From assembly GCF_000720925.1 (NCBI RefSeq), contig NZ_JOEE01000011.1, positions 1 through 64,000 on the forward strand: DNA of 64,000 nucleotides, in the 5' to 3' direction. Origin of the DNA: Phycicoccus jejuensis. GTDB taxonomy: Bacteria; Actinomycetota; Actinomycetes; Actinomycetales; Dermatophilaceae. The number at the start of each line of letters is the position of its first letter. Positions within the stretch are counted from its first letter, which is position 1. The notes below the pieces were generated by a model that saw only the letters and a program-made list of their open reading frames with translations, did no database searches and had not been told where the DNA came from. The position numbers and the translations under genes are program-made. Shown here in pieces: positions 8,183 through 17,950 of this stretch.

Positions 8183-8694
8183 TGTCCGAGAACGCCCAGA
8201 TCGACGAGACCGCCGGGACGGACGTCAACGACGCCCCCGTCACCGAGTACACCTCCGAGTCCGACGGCACCGTCGCGACCGAGTCGACCCGCCGCCCGAG
8301 CGCCTCGGCGCCCGGTGGCGCGACCGGCCGCCGCAAGCAGGCCGTCGCCCGCGTCCGGATCGTCCCGGGCAGCGGCGAGTGGAAGATCAACGGCCGCTCG
8401 CTCGAGCAGTACTTCCCGAACAAGGTCCACCAGCAGATCGTCAACGAGCCGCTCAAGGTCCTCGAGCTCGACGGCGCCTACGACGTCCTCGTGCGCGTGC
8501 ACGGCGGTGGCCCCTCCGGCCAGGCCGGCGCCGTCCGCCTCGGTGTCGCCCGCTCGCTCAACGGGGTCGACGAGGAGCTGAACCGCCCGGCGCTCAAGAA
8601 GGCCGGCCTGCTCACCCGTGACGCCCGCGTCCCCGAGCGCAAGAAGGCGGGTCTCAAGAAGGCCCGCAAGGCGCCGCAGTACAGCAAGCGCTGA
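8182..8694 (+). CDS. rpsI: 30S ribosomal protein S9
   Basis: Small-subunit protein S9, 170 residues. The conserved core begins around residue 50 ([17 protein letters not shown]) and ends in the invariant [22 protein letters not shown] tail, where the final Arg contacts P-site tRNA. An acidic, threonine/serine-rich extension of about 45 residues precedes the core, as in many actinobacterial S9 proteins. I chose the ATG at 8182 rather than the in-frame GTG one codon earlier because it overlaps the rplM stop. A strong terminator follows. Confidence 0.98.
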   Translation: MSENAQIDETAGTDVNDAPVTEYTSESDGTVATESTRRPSASAPGGATGRRKQAVARVRIVPGSGEWKINGRSLEQYFPNKVHQQIVNEPLKVLELDGAYDVLVRVHGGGPSGQAGAVRLGVARSLNGVDEELNRPALKKAGLLTRDARVPERKKAGLKKARKAPQYSKR

Positions 8695-8716
8695 CCCGCG
8701 CCCCGCGCGACGAGCC

Positions 8717-8747
8717 GACGGCGGCACCCCTCGGGGGTGCCGCCGTC
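8717..8747 (+). terminator. Terminator of rplM-rpsI
   Basis: GACGGCGGCACCCC (8717-8730) and GGGGTGCCGCCGTC (8734-8747) form a perfect 14-bp stem with a 3-base loop, 22 bp after the rpsI stop and before glmM. There is no T-tract. Confidence 0.8.
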
Positions 8748-8810
8748 GCCGTGTCCCGGCCCGCCACACGGTAGGTTCGGTCGCTGCCCCACCACCGAAA
8801 GGCCCCCAGC

Positions 8811-10157
8811 ATGTCCCGACTCTTCGGCACCGACGGCGTCCGTGGTCTCGCGAACCGCGACATCACCGTCGAGCTCGCGCTCGACCTGAGCATCGCCGCG
8901 GCCCACGTCCTCGGTGACGCCGACCGGCAGGCGGGCCGCCGCCCCCGCGCGGTCGTCGGCCGCGACCCCCGGGCCAGCGGCGAGTTCCTCTCCGCCGCGG
9001 TCACCGCGGGCCTGGCCTCGGCCGGTGTCGACGTGCACGACGTGGGGGTCCTGCCGACCCCGGCGGTCGCCTTCCTCACCGCGGACATGGGCGCGACCTT
9101 CGGCGTGATGCTCTCGGCGTCGCACAACCCGATGCCCGACAACGGCATCAAGTTCTTCGCCGAGGGCGGCCACAAGCTGCCCGACGCCGTCGAGGACGAG
9201 ATCGCCGCCCACATCGGCCAGGACTGGGACCGCCCGCAGGGCGCGGAGGTCGGCCGCATCCAGAGCAACCGCGCCGGGCAGGCGCGGTACATCGCGCACC
9301 TGCTGCGCACGCTGCCGAACCGCCTCGACGGCCTGACCGTCGTCATCGACGGCGCGCACGGCGCCGCGAGCGCGGTCTCGCCGGAGGTCTTCCGGCTCGC
9401 CGGCGCCGACGTCGTCGAGATCGGGACCGACCCCGACGGCCTCAACATCAACGACGGCTACGGCTCGACGCACCTCGACCGGCTCAGGGCGGCCGTCCTC
9501 GAGCGCGGGGCCGACCTCGGCATCGCCCACGACGGCGACGCCGACCGCTGCCTCGCGGTGGGCCACGACGGCCGCGAGGTCGACGGCGACCAGATCATGG
9601 CCGTCCTCGCGGTCGCCCTCAAGGAGCGCGGCGTGCTGCGCGAGAACACCCTCGTCGCCACCGTCATGAGCAACCTCGGCCTGATCCAGGCGATGGAGCG
9701 CGAGGGCGTCAAGGTCCGCCAGACCGGTGTCGGCGACCGCTACGTCCTCGAGGAGATGCGCCGCTCCGGCTACTCCCTCGGCGGCGAGCAGTCCGGGCAC
9801 GTCATCATGCTCGAGCACGGCACGACCGGCGACGGGGTCCTCACCGGCCTCATGCTCGCGGCGCGCGTCGTCGAGACCGGCACGCCGCTCGCCGAGCTCG
9901 CGACCGTGATGTCGCGCCTGCCGCAGGTCCTCGTCAACGTCAAGGGCGTCGACAAGTCGCGCGTCGAGAGCGACGAGGAGCTCCAGGCCGCCGTCCGCGC
10001 CGAGGAGGAGGCCCTCGCCGGCACCGGCCGCGTGCTGCTGCGCAAGTCGGGCACCGAGCCGGTCGTGCGCGTCATGGTCGAGGCCGCGACCGAGGAGCAC
10101 GCCCGCGAGGTCTGCGACCGGCTCTGCGCGGTCGTCAAGGAGCGACTGGCCCTCTGA
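8811..10157 (+). CDS. glmM: Phosphoglucosamine mutase
   Basis: Cytoplasmic enzyme converting glucosamine-6-phosphate to glucosamine-1-phosphate for UDP-GlcNAc and peptidoglycan synthesis; 448 residues, full length. It starts [12 protein letters not shown], has the phosphoserine loop [11 protein letters not shown] (catalytic Ser about 104), the metal-binding loop HDGDADRC, the sugar loop GGEQSGH and the C-terminal phosphate-binding loop [11 protein letters not shown]. Position just after rpsI is the common actinobacterial order. The ATG at 8811 follows GAAAGG. Confidence 0.97.
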   Translation: MSRLFGTDGVRGLANRDITVELALDLSIAAAHVLGDADRQAGRRPRAVVGRDPRASGEFLSAAVTAGLASAGVDVHDVGVLPTPAVAFLTADMGATFGVMLSASHNPMPDNGIKFFAEGGHKLPDAVEDEIAAHIGQDWDRPQGAEVGRIQSNRAGQARYIAHLLRTLPNRLDGLTVVIDGAHGAASAVSPEVFRLAGADVVEIGTDPDGLNINDGYGSTHLDRLRAAVLERGADLGIAHDGDADRCLAVGHDGREVDGDQIMAVLAVALKERGVLRENTLVATVMSNLGLIQAMEREGVKVRQTGVGDRYVLEEMRRSGYSLGGEQSGHVIMLEHGTTGDGVLTGLMLAARVVETGTPLAELATVMSRLPQVLVNVKGVDKSRVESDEELQAAVRAEEEALAGTGRVLLRKSGTEPVVRVMVEAATEEHAREVCDRLCAVVKERLAL

Positions 10158-10225
10158 CGGGAATGGCCGCGCCGGGGGTTCGGTTGGCACGAGGGACCAC
10201 CTGTCGACGTTGAAGGAGAGCCTCC

Positions 10226-10651
10226 GTGCCCCACGAGTCCGTGACCAAGAAGTTCTACAGCATCTCCGCCACCTCCACCGGCGGCCGTGACGGCCACACC
10301 AAGAGCGCCGACGGCACCGTCGACGTGAAGCTGGGCAAGCCGAGCACCTCGAACCCGGTCGCCAACCCGGAGACGCTCTTCGCGGCCGGCTACGCCGCCT
10401 GCTACAACGGCGCGCTCGCGCACGTGGCGCAGCAGGACGGCATCGACGTCACCGGTGCGGAGACGACCGCCGACGTCACCCTCGGCGAGACGGCCACCGG
10501 TGTCGGCCTCGCGGTCGAGATCGTCACGACCATCCCGGGTGTCGACGCGGAGACCGCGCAGGCGCTCGCCGACAAGGCGCACGAGTTCTGCCCCTACAGC
10601 AAGGCGACCCGCGGCAACATCGACGTCACCGTCGTCGGCAAGCCCGCCTGA
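10226..10651 (+). CDS. OsmC/Ohr family organic hydroperoxide resistance protein
   Basis: Peroxidase of 141 residues that reduces organic hydroperoxides. Both reactive cysteines are present: C59 in GYAACYNGAL and C122 in HEFCPYSKATRGN, matching the Ohr branch. The GTG start at 10226 has AAGGAG upstream. It is monocistronic, ending in a long hairpin shared with lhgO. No OhrR-type regulator is adjacent. Confidence 0.92.
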   Translation: MPHESVTKKFYSISATSTGGRDGHTKSADGTVDVKLGKPSTSNPVANPETLFAAGYAACYNGALAHVAQQDGIDVTGAETTADVTLGETATGVGLAVEIVTTIPGVDAETAQALADKAHEFCPYSKATRGNIDVTVVGKPA

Positions 10652-10668
10652 CGCCCCCTGCACCACCC

Positions 10669-10706
10669 CACCGGCCTCCTCCCGTCACGACGGGAGGAGG
10701 CCGGTG
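10669..10706. terminator. Bidirectional terminator between ohr-like gene and lhgO
   Basis: CACCGGCCTCCTCCCGTC (10669-10686) is perfectly complementary to 10689-10706, one of the longest stems in the window. The lhgO stop codon (10685-10687) sits in the loop, and the last six codons of lhgO form one arm. The hairpin can end both convergent transcripts. Confidence 0.8.
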
Positions 10707-11872
10707 ACGTGTCGGGCGATCGCGAACGCCGCGGTGGCCGCCGGCGAGGGCGCGTTGAGGACGTGCACGCAGCGGCCGGAGCGCTCGACGAGGAAGTCGT
10801 CGACGAGCGTGCCGTCGGGGCGTACCGCCTGGGCGCGGACGCCGGCGGGGGCCGGGCGCAGGTCCTCGTCCCGCAGGTCGGGGACGAGCCGGCGCAGGCT
10901 GTCGCCGAAGCGTCGGGCGTCGAGCGAGCGCGCGACCTCGTGGAGACCGCTGCGGGCGTGCCGGCGGGCCAGCCGCCACAGGCCCGGGTACGCGAGCGTC
11001 CCGGCGAGCTCGCGGGGCCGGACCACGCCCCAGCCGTAGCCCTCGCGGGCGAGCGCGAGGACGGCGTTCGGGCCCGCGTGCACGTGGCCGTCGACGCCGC
11101 GCGTCAGGTGCACGCCGAGGAAGGGCAGCTCCGGGTCGGGGACGGGGTAGACGAGGCCGCGGACGAGGCGCGCCGCCTCCGGGGCGAGCTCGCGGTACTC
11201 GCCGCGGAACGGCACGATGCGCACCGACGGCCGGTGCCCGAGCCGCTCGGCGACGAGGTCGGTCCGCAGGCCGGCGCAGGAGACGACGAGGTCGGCCGTG
11301 ACCGTCCCGCGGTTGGTCTCGACCACGACCTCGCGGGGGCCGTCGTGCCCGCCGACGACCTCCGTGCCGGGCCGCAGGTCGGCGCCGGCGGCTGCGAGGC
11401 GGTCGACGAGCGCCGCGCACACGCCCGGGTAGTCGACGACCCCGGTCTCGGGGACGTGGAGCGCTGCGAGGGCGGCGACGTGCGGCTCGTGCGCGCGGGC
11501 GCCGTCGGCGTCGAGGCGGCTCACGGCGAGACCGTTGGCCAGCCCGCGGTCGTGGAGCGCGGCCAGGCGGGGCAGCTCGTCGGGGGAGGTGGCGACCACG
11601 AGCTTGCCGGTGACGGCGTGGGCGACCCCGTGCTCGCGCGCGAAGGCCAGGAGCTCGGCCGCGCCGCTGCGGCACCAGCGGGCCTTCGCGCTGCCCGGCG
11701 GGTAGTACAGGCCCGAGTGCACGACGCCGCTGTTGCGCCCGGTCTGGTGCCTCGCCCAGCCGGACTCCTTCTCCAGCACGGTGACCCGAGCCGCGGGGTC
11801 GTCCGTGACGAGCCGGTGGGCGACGGCGAGGCCGACGATCCCGCCGCCGACGACCACGACCCGGCGGCTCAT
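10685..11872 (-). CDS. lhgO: L-2-hydroxyglutarate oxidase/dehydrogenase
   Basis: FAD-dependent oxidoreductase of the DAO family, 395 residues, converting L-2-hydroxyglutarate to 2-oxoglutarate. The dinucleotide fold VVVGGGIVGLAVAHRL is at residues 5-20, followed by LEKE and by HQTGRNSGVVHSGLYY, a diagnostic LhgO signature. The C-terminus contains VHVLNAPSPAATAA. It removes a toxic by-product of 2-oxoglutarate reduction (family knowledge). The last codons lie inside a transcription terminator. A GH1 gene lies 19 bp upstream on the same strand. Confidence 0.92.
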   Translation of the reverse strand: MSRRVVVVGGGIVGLAVAHRLVTDDPAARVTVLEKESGWARHQTGRNSGVVHSGLYYPPGSAKARWCRSGAAELLAFAREHGVAHAVTGKLVVATSPDELPRLAALHDRGLANGLAVSRLDADGARAHEPHVAALAALHVPETGVVDYPGVCAALVDRLAAAGADLRPGTEVVGGHDGPREVVVETNRGTVTADLVVSCAGLRTDLVAERLGHRPSVRIVPFRGEYRELAPEAARLVRGLVYPVPDPELPFLGVHLTRGVDGHVHAGPNAVLALAREGYGWGVVRPRELAGTLAYPGLWRLARRHARSGLHEVARSLDARRFGDSLRRLVPDLRDEDLRPAPAGVRAQAVRPDGTLVDDFLVERSGRCVHVLNAPSPAATAAFAIARHVTGLLPS

Positions 11873-11891
11873 CGGTCGGCCACTCCCGGCG

Positions 11892-13277
11892 TCATCCGCG
11901 CCCGTGGTGCTCCGCGATGACCCGCGCGTACTCGAGGCCGGAGTCCTTGATGGTCCGCACCTGGGTGTCGTAGTCGACGTGGACGATGCCGAAGCGCTTG
12001 TCGTAGCCGTAGGCCCACTCGAAGTTGTCGAGGAGGCTCCACGCGAAGTAGCCGCGGACGTCGGTGCCGCCCTCGATCGCGTCGGCGACGGCGCCGAGGT
12101 GGTCGCGCAGGTACGCCACGCGCTCGGGGTCGTGGACGGCGCCGTCTGGGGAGACGGTGTCGTCCCAGGCCGACCCGTTCTCGGTGATGTAGACCGGCAG
12201 GCCGCACTCGCGGGCGGAGCGCTCGATGATCAGTCGGTGCGACTCCGGCGACTGCTCCCAGCCCATCGCCGTGACCGGCGGGTGGGGGTCGATCTCGGAG
12301 ACGCGCTCGCAGCCGGGCAGGAGGTGGGTGTTGCCGACCGGCTCGTCGCCGTCGGCGGTGGCGCGCACGCGGGTGGGGAAGTAGTTGTTGACGCCGAGGT
12401 TGTCCAGCGGGGCGCCGATCGTCGCGAGGTCGCCGTCGTGGACGAACGAGCCGTCGGTGAGGTGCGCGACGTCGTCGAGCATCCCGTCGGGGTAGGCGCC
12501 GTGGAAGAGCGGGCCGAAGAAGACGCCGTTGAGGGCGTTGTCGGCGCGGCGGACGGCGTCGAGGTCGGCCTCCGTCGGGTCGGCCGGGCCGTGGACCTGG
12601 GTCGGGTTGAGGGTGATCGACACCTGTGCGTCGCGGCAGTGCTCGCGGATCACGGGCACCGCGGTGCCGTGGGCCAGCATCAGGTGGTGGGCCGTGAGCA
12701 GGCCCTCCATCGGGTCGCGGTGGCCGGGGGCGTGGGCCCCGATCGAGTGGCTGAGCATCGAGGAGCACCACGGCTCGTTGAGCGTGGTCCAGTTGACGAC
12801 GCGGTCGCCGAGCGCGCCGACGACGTGGGCGGTGTAGTCGGCGAACCAGCCGGCGACGTCGCGGGAGCGCCAGCCGGCCCGGTCCTCGAGGGCCTGCGGG
12901 AGGTCCCAGTGGTAGAGCGTGACGACCGGGCGGATGCCGGCGCCCAGCAGCTCGTCGACGAGCCGGTCGTAGAACGCGAGCCCGAGGGGGTTGGCGGGGC
13001 CGGTGCCGTCGGGCTGGATGCGCGGCCACGCGACGGAGAACCGGTAGGCCTCGAGCCCGAGCCGCTGCATGAGCGCGACGTCCTCCGGCACCCGGTGGTA
13101 GTGGTCGCACGCGACCTCGCCGGTGTCGCCGTTCGCGACCTTGCCCGGGGTCGCGGAGAAGGTGTCCCAGATGGACTGGCCGCGGCCGTCCTCCTTGGTC
13201 GCGCCCTCGATCTGGTAGCTCGCGGTGGCGGCGCCGAAGAGGAAGCCCTCGGGGAAGGTGAGCTCGGAGGTCGTCAT
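11892..13277 (-). CDS. GH1 beta-glucosidase
   Basis: Glycoside hydrolase family 1, 461 residues, cytoplasmic (no signal peptide). It begins with the GH1 N-terminal signature FPEGFLFGAATASYQIEG. The acid/base Glu is E168 in TTLNEPW and the nucleophile is E366 in YITENGSAW. It hydrolyses beta-linked gluco-oligosaccharides or aryl glucosides (family). ATG 13277 was preferred over GTG 13283. No sugar transporter is adjacent; lhgO lies downstream on the same strand. Confidence 0.95.
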   Translation of the reverse strand: MTTSELTFPEGFLFGAATASYQIEGATKEDGRGQSIWDTFSATPGKVANGDTGEVACDHYHRVPEDVALMQRLGLEAYRFSVAWPRIQPDGTGPANPLGLAFYDRLVDELLGAGIRPVVTLYHWDLPQALEDRAGWRSRDVAGWFADYTAHVVGALGDRVVNWTTLNEPWCSSMLSHSIGAHAPGHRDPMEGLLTAHHLMLAHGTAVPVIREHCRDAQVSITLNPTQVHGPADPTEADLDAVRRADNALNGVFFGPLFHGAYPDGMLDDVAHLTDGSFVHDGDLATIGAPLDNLGVNNYFPTRVRATADGDEPVGNTHLLPGCERVSEIDPHPPVTAMGWEQSPESHRLIIERSARECGLPVYITENGSAWDDTVSPDGAVHDPERVAYLRDHLGAVADAIEGGTDVRGYFAWSLLDNFEWAYGYDKRFGIVHVDYDTQVRTIKDSGLEYARVIAEHHGRG

Positions 13278-13287
13278 GCGCACGAAC

Positions 13288-14127
13288 CTACCGGGCGGGC
13301 CGGACCTCGTCGCCGACGCGGACCTCGCCCGTGGACACCGGCACGAGCTGGACGGCGAACCACGTCGCGCCCTCCCAGCGCCGGTGGCGGGCGAGCGTGC
13401 GGATCGGCTCGTGGCCGCGCTCGCGGGTGGCGGGGTCGAGGGTGGTCATGACGCAGCGGTCGACCGGCTTGACGACGCGGAAGGTGACGGCGCCGACGGT
13501 GACCGCGCTCCAGCCGTCCTCCTCGAAGGGCTCGAGGTCGCCGTCGACGACGAGGTTGGGCCGGAAGCGGTCGATGCCGATGGTGGTCGGCTCCTCGCCG
13601 CGCTCGAGCGCGGTCTCCGCGACCCAGTCGCCGAGCCGCCGGAGCGAGGCCGCCGACGCGAGCGTGACCGGGTAGCCGTCGGCGAAGGCGGTCGCCTCGC
13701 CGGGGCGGGCGTGCGTCGGGTTGAGCGGTCGCGGGTCGGCGACGTGCACGAGCCGGACGTCGGTGCGCCGCAGGGCATCCCGCAGCCAGGCGTGGGCGGC
13801 GTCGTCGGCCACGCGACCGGTGAGCGCCCGCCCGTGGACGGTCACGGGGACCGGCTCGCCGTGCGGGGGCTCGACGAGGAGGTCGTCGCCGCCGTCCGCG
13901 CGCAGCCGCAGCGCGGCGCCGAGACCGGGGTCGGTGCCCGGGGTGTCGGCGGTCAGGGCGAGGAGGGCGTGCTCCTCGCGGGCGGTCAGGCACTCGCCGT
14001 CGGGCGTGACGACCATCCAGCGGCGGTCGTCGCGCAGGCCCCAGGGCTCGACCGTGGCGGCCGGGACGGCGCGGACCGCGGTGCTCTTGACCGGGTGCAG
14101 CGCCACCCGTTCCAGCCGGGTGCTCAC
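13288..14127 (-). CDS. MOSC domain protein (MOSC_N plus MOSC)
   Basis: Molybdenum-cofactor-sulfurase C-terminal type protein of 279 residues. It has an N-terminal beta-barrel (MOSC_N, about 3-115; LHPVKSTAVRAVPAATVE) and a MOSC domain (about 125-275) with FRPNLVVDG and the cysteine-containing motif VKPVDRCVMTT. Related proteins bind or use molybdopterin/sulfur, for instance in N-hydroxylated compound reduction; the exact reaction is unknown. The GTG start overlaps the carbonic anhydrase stop as GTGA, closing a four-gene translationally coupled chain from the PfkB kinase. Confidence 0.9.
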   Translation of the reverse strand: MSTRLERVALHPVKSTAVRAVPAATVEPWGLRDDRRWMVVTPDGECLTAREEHALLALTADTPGTDPGLGAALRLRADGGDDLLVEPPHGEPVPVTVHGRALTGRVADDAAHAWLRDALRRTDVRLVHVADPRPLNPTHARPGEATAFADGYPVTLASAASLRRLGDWVAETALERGEEPTTIGIDRFRPNLVVDGDLEPFEEDGWSAVTVGAVTFRVVKPVDRCVMTTLDPATRERGHEPIRTLARHRRWEGATWFAVQLVPVSTGEVRVGDEVRPAR

Positions 14128-14639
14128 GCCTGCCGGCTGATGCGCCCGGTGTCGACGTCGTACATGAAGCCGCCGATGAGGGCCCGCTCGCCGATGAGGG
14201 GGTGAGAGCGCAGGACGTGGACGTCGTGCTCGAGCGCGGCCTGCTGGTCGGTGACGACGTTGAAGTCGTGCCACGACGCGTCGACCCCGGCCGACTCGCC
14301 GACCCGGCGCTGCAGCTCCTCCTCGGTGTTCGAGGCGACGGCGCAACGGGTGTGCGGGACGACGAGGACGCGGTTGACGTTGAGCAGGTGCACCGCGAGG
14401 ACGATCGCCTCGAGGGCCTGCGGCGTGACGCGCCCGCCGGGGTTGCGGAAGATCTTCGCGTCGCCGGGGTGCAGGCCGAGCATCGCGAGCGGCGCGATCC
14501 GGCTGTCCATGCACGTGACGATGGCGATGCCCGCGTGGGCGACGCCGTCGAAGCCGGCGAGGTCGAAGGTCTCGGCGAAGTGCTCGTTGGCGGCGAGCAG
14601 GTCGTCGAAGTCGGCGGGCGTGGTGGTGGGCTCGCTCAC
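14124..14639 (-). CDS. Beta-class carbonic anhydrase
   Basis: Zinc enzyme interconverting CO2 and bicarbonate, 171 residues. Zinc ligands are visible as C43 (CMDSR, with D45/R47 dyad), H96 and C99 (PHTRCAV). It matches the small actinobacterial beta-CA type (Rv1284-like). The GTG start at 14639 overlaps the fumarase stop, and its own stop overlaps the MOSC gene, so expression follows fumarase. Bicarbonate supply for carboxylations linked to the TCA cycle would fit this placement (inference). Confidence 0.93.
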   Translation of the reverse strand: MSEPTTTPADFDDLLAANEHFAETFDLAGFDGVAHAGIAIVTCMDSRIAPLAMLGLHPGDAKIFRNPGGRVTPQALEAIVLAVHLLNVNRVLVVPHTRCAVASNTEEELQRRVGESAGVDASWHDFNVVTDQQAALEHDVHVLRSHPLIGERALIGGFMYDVDTGRISRQA

Positions 14640-16339
14640 AGCAGTCCGGTCCTCTTCTCGATGGTGAACGCGACGGGCTTGGTGACGCCGGCGAAGAAGT
14701 CCTCGCCCTTGTCGTCGACGACGATGAACGCCGGGAAGTCCTCGACCTCGATCTTCCAGACGGCCTCCATGCCGAGCTCGGGGTACTCGAGCACCTCGAC
14801 GCTGCGGATGCAGTCCTGGGCGAGGCGCGCGGCCGGGCCGCCGATCGAGCCGAGGTAGAAGCCGCCGTGCGCCTGGCACGCGTCGGTCACCTGCCGGCTG
14901 CGGTTGCCCTTGGCGAGCATGACCATCGAGCCGCCCGCGGCCTGGAACTGCTCGACGTAGGAGTCCATCCGGCCGGCGGTCGTCGGGCCGAACGAGCCCG
15001 ACGGCATCCCCTCGGGGGTCTTGGCCGGGCCGGCGTAGTAGACGGGGTGGTCCTTGAGGTACTGCGGCATCGGCTCGCCGGCGTCGAGGCGCTCCTTGAT
15101 CTTCGCGTGGGCGATGTCGCGGGCGACGACGAGCGGGCCGGTGAGGCTCAGCCGGGTCTTGACGGGGTACTTCGTCAGCTCGGCGAGGATCTCGTCCATC
15201 GGCCGGTTGAGGTCGATCGGCACGACCGCGCCGGCCCCGGTGCCGCTGACGCCCTCGGCGTCCTCGAGGCCCTCGTGGGTCGTGTCGGGGAGGAAGCGGG
15301 CGGGGTCGGTCTCGAGCTGCTCGATGAAGACGCCCTCGGGGGTGATCTTGCCGAGGACCTGGCGGTCGGCCGAGCACGAGACGGCGATGGCGACGGGGAG
15401 GCTGGCGCCGTGGCGGGGGAGCCGGACGACGCGGACGTCGTGGCAGAAGTACTTGCCGCCGAACTGCGCGCCGATGCCGAACTCGCGCGTCAGCTCGAGC
15501 ACGCGCTCCTCGAGCTCGGTGTCGCGGAAGCCGTGGCCGGTGGCGGGGTCGCCCTGCTTGGGCAGCTGGTCGAGGTACTTCGCGCTGGCGTACTTGGCTG
15601 TCTTGAGGGCGAACTCGGCGCTCGTACCGCCGATGACGATGGCCAGGTGGTACGGCGGGCAGGCGGCGGTGCCGAGGCCGCGGAGCTTCTCGTCGAGGAA
15701 GCGCATCATCGCGTCCGGGTTGAGGATCGCCTTCGTCTCCTGGAAGAGGAAGGACTTGTTGGCGCTGCCGCCGCCCTTGGCCATGAAGAGGAACTTGTAC
15801 GTCGTCTCGTGGCCGGGCGCGGTGTCGGCGTAGAGCTCGACCTGGGCCGGCAGGTTGGAGCCGGTGTTCTTCTCCTCCCAGGTCGTCACCGGGGCCATCT
15901 GGCTGTAGCGCAGGTTGAGGCGCGTGTAGGCGTCGTAGACACCGCGGCTCACGGCGGCCTCGTCGGTGCCCTCGGTGAGCACGTGCTGCCCGCGCTTGCC
16001 CATGACGATGGCCGTGCCGGTGTCCTGACACATCGGCAGCACACCGCCGGCGGCGATGTTCGCGTTCTTCAGCAGGTCGAGCGCCACGAACTTGTCGTTG
16101 TTGCTCGCCTCGGGGTCGTCGAGGATGTTCGCCAGCTGCTGCAGGTGCGCGGGGCGCAGGTAGTGGGCGATGTCGTGCATCGCGGTCTCGGTCAGCAGGC
16201 GCAGCGCCTCGGGGGCGACCTGGAGGAAGCGCCGGCCGCCCGGGCCGTCGACGGTCTCGACGCCATCGGTCGTCAGCAGCCGGTACGGGGTCTCGTCGGC
16301 CCCGACGGGCAGCAGGTCCTCGTAGGCGAAGTCGGTCAT
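14636..16339 (-). CDS. fumA: Fumarate hydratase, class I (iron-sulfur)
   Basis: Class I fumarase, 567 residues, oxygen-sensitive [4Fe-4S] hydratase of the TCA cycle combining alpha and beta regions in one chain. The N-terminal half has [16 protein letters not shown] with a cluster cysteine and the later [12 protein letters not shown] and [11 protein letters not shown] cysteines. The C-terminal beta domain carries [16 protein letters not shown] and [15 protein letters not shown]. Its ATG overlaps the PfkB stop as ATGA. No class II fumC is in the window. Confidence 0.95.
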   Translation of the reverse strand: MTDFAYEDLLPVGADETPYRLLTTDGVETVDGPGGRRFLQVAPEALRLLTETAMHDIAHYLRPAHLQQLANILDDPEASNNDKFVALDLLKNANIAAGGVLPMCQDTGTAIVMGKRGQHVLTEGTDEAAVSRGVYDAYTRLNLRYSQMAPVTTWEEKNTGSNLPAQVELYADTAPGHETTYKFLFMAKGGGSANKSFLFQETKAILNPDAMMRFLDEKLRGLGTAACPPYHLAIVIGGTSAEFALKTAKYASAKYLDQLPKQGDPATGHGFRDTELEERVLELTREFGIGAQFGGKYFCHDVRVVRLPRHGASLPVAIAVSCSADRQVLGKITPEGVFIEQLETDPARFLPDTTHEGLEDAEGVSGTGAGAVVPIDLNRPMDEILAELTKYPVKTRLSLTGPLVVARDIAHAKIKERLDAGEPMPQYLKDHPVYYAGPAKTPEGMPSGSFGPTTAGRMDSYVEQFQAAGGSMVMLAKGNRSRQVTDACQAHGGFYLGSIGGPAARLAQDCIRSVEVLEYPELGMEAVWKIEVEDFPAFIVVDDKGEDFFAGVTKPVAFTIEKRTGLL

Positions 16340-17265
16340 CGGATCTCCTCCCGGGTGGGGGCGTAGGCGCCGGCGTGGCGGACGGTGACCCCGCTCGTGG
16401 CGAGGGCGCGCTCGACGGCGGGGTCGACGTCGTCGAGGGTGGCGCGGGCGAGGCGCTCGCGGGCGTCGGGGCTGCCGAGCAGCCCCGTGTCGAGGAGACC
16501 GGACACGAGGCCGGCCATGAAGGAGTCGCCTGCGCCGACGGTGTCGACGACGTCCTTGATGCGGGCCGGCGCGCGGCCCTCCTCGCCGGACGCGGCGCGC
16601 CAGACGACGCCGTCACCGCCGAGGGTCACGACCGTCAGCGACGCGCCGAGGTCGGCCCACCGGGCCATGACGGCGGAGGGGGAGTCGCCCGGGTAGAGCC
16701 ACTCGAGGTCGTCCTCGGAGCACTTGACGACGTCGGAGAGGCCGACGAGGTGCTCGACCCGGGGGCGGACGTCGGCGACGGCGCCCATGATCGTGGGGCG
16801 CACGTTGGGGTCGTACGAGACGGTGCCCTGGGCGCCTGCCCGGCGCATCGCGTCCTCGACCTCGGCGTCGCCCGGCGTGAGGGTCGTGGCGATCGACCCG
16901 GTGTGCAGGTGGCCGGTGCCGTCGGGCAGCTGCACCGGCGGGAGGTCCCAGTGCAGGTCGAAGACGTAGGAGGCCGCGCCGTGCTCGTCGATGGTCGCGA
17001 GAGCGGTCGAGGTCGGGTGGTGCGGGCTGCGGCTGCCGGGCAGCAGGTGCGCGCCGCTGGCCTCCACGTGCTCGGCGCAGCGGGCGCCGCGGGCGTCCTC
17101 GCCGACGAGGCACGCGACGTGGGTGTCGTGGCCCAGCCGGGCGAGACCCACCGCGACGTTCGCGGGCGAGCCGCCGACGTGCTCGGCCGACCGCCCGTCG
17201 GGGTAGCTGACGATGTCGACGAGGAGCTCGCCGACGACGACGACCGGCGGCGCGGAGGCGCTCAC
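16336..17265 (-). CDS. PfkB-family sugar kinase (fructokinase-like)
   Basis: Ribokinase/PfkB-fold kinase of 309 residues. It begins [17 protein letters not shown], has the substrate-side signature [15 protein letters not shown] and the catalytic C-terminal signature [18 protein letters not shown], where the Asp is the base. Fructose is the likeliest substrate by resemblance to fructokinases, but this is not certain. The GTG start at 17265 was chosen because the conserved strand begins seven residues later. First gene of the kinase-fumarase-carbonic anhydrase-MOSC chain, and divergent from the DUF4245 gene. Confidence 0.9.
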   Translation of the reverse strand: MSASAPPVVVVGELLVDIVSYPDGRSAEHVGGSPANVAVGLARLGHDTHVACLVGEDARGARCAEHVEASGAHLLPGSRSPHHPTSTALATIDEHGAASYVFDLHWDLPPVQLPDGTGHLHTGSIATTLTPGDAEVEDAMRRAGAQGTVSYDPNVRPTIMGAVADVRPRVEHLVGLSDVVKCSEDDLEWLYPGDSPSAVMARWADLGASLTVVTLGGDGVVWRAASGEEGRAPARIKDVVDTVGAGDSFMAGLVSGLLDTGLLGSPDARERLARATLDDVDPAVERALATSGVTVRHAGAYAPTREEIR

Positions 17266-17392
17266 GGCATCCCAACCTCTCTGGCGGCTGCTGACGGGCC
17301 CGCCCGTGGCCGGCACGGTCGAGGGCGGCGTGTCGAACCCTATCGTCGGCACCGATTGGGCGTCTGCGCCGCCCGTCGGCGACGATGGGGGA

Positions 17393-17950
17393 GTGAGCAC
17401 CCCGACCGCCCCGAAGAGCCGCTACTCGATGGGGTCGACGAAGAACCTCGTCCTGTCGCTGCTCGCGGTGCTGGGGATGGTGCTCGTGCTGGTCTTCATG
17501 GTGCCGCGGGTCGACCGGGTCGGGGGGCCTGTCGTCGACGTCGCGACGAAGGCGCAGGAGATCCGGACGTCCTCGGGCTGGCCGATCGTCGAGCCGGAGG
17601 GGCTGCCGAGCGGCTGGTCGCCGACCTCGGTCCGGTACGTGCCGGTGACCGACGGCTTCCGGACCTGGCACGTCGGCTACCAGACGCCGTCCGGCACGTT
17701 CGTCGCCGTCGAGCAGACGAAGGACCCCAGCCGCGGGTGGATCTCGGCGCAGACCAACCGGGCCCCGCGCGAGGGGACGGTCGAGGTGGCGGGGCGCACG
17801 TGGGAGAAGTTCGTCCGCGACAACAAGGTGCAGAACAGCCTGCTGTACGTCCCGCCGACCGGGTCGGGCGAGCTCGCGACGCTCATCACGGGCACCGCGA
17901 CCTTCGAGGACATGGAGACGTACATCGAGTCGCTCCAGCCGGTGCGCTGA
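17393..17950 (+). CDS. DUF4245 membrane-anchored protein
   Basis: Uncharacterised actinobacterial protein, 185 residues. One transmembrane helix at about 17-38 (NLVLSLLAVLGMVLVLVFMV) anchors an outside domain containing GWPIVEPEGLPSGWSPTSVRY and GYQTPSGTFVAVEQT. In mycobacteria a DUF4245 gene also lies close to fumarase and glpX, so the neighbourhood with a fumarase is conserved. The GTG at 17393 follows GACGAT by six bases, suggesting a leaderless mRNA. Confidence 0.85.
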   Translation: MSTPTAPKSRYSMGSTKNLVLSLLAVLGMVLVLVFMVPRVDRVGGPVVDVATKAQEIRTSSGWPIVEPEGLPSGWSPTSVRYVPVTDGFRTWHVGYQTPSGTFVAVEQTKDPSRGWISAQTNRAPREGTVEVAGRTWEKFVRDNKVQNSLLYVPPTGSGELATLITGTATFEDMETYIESLQPVR

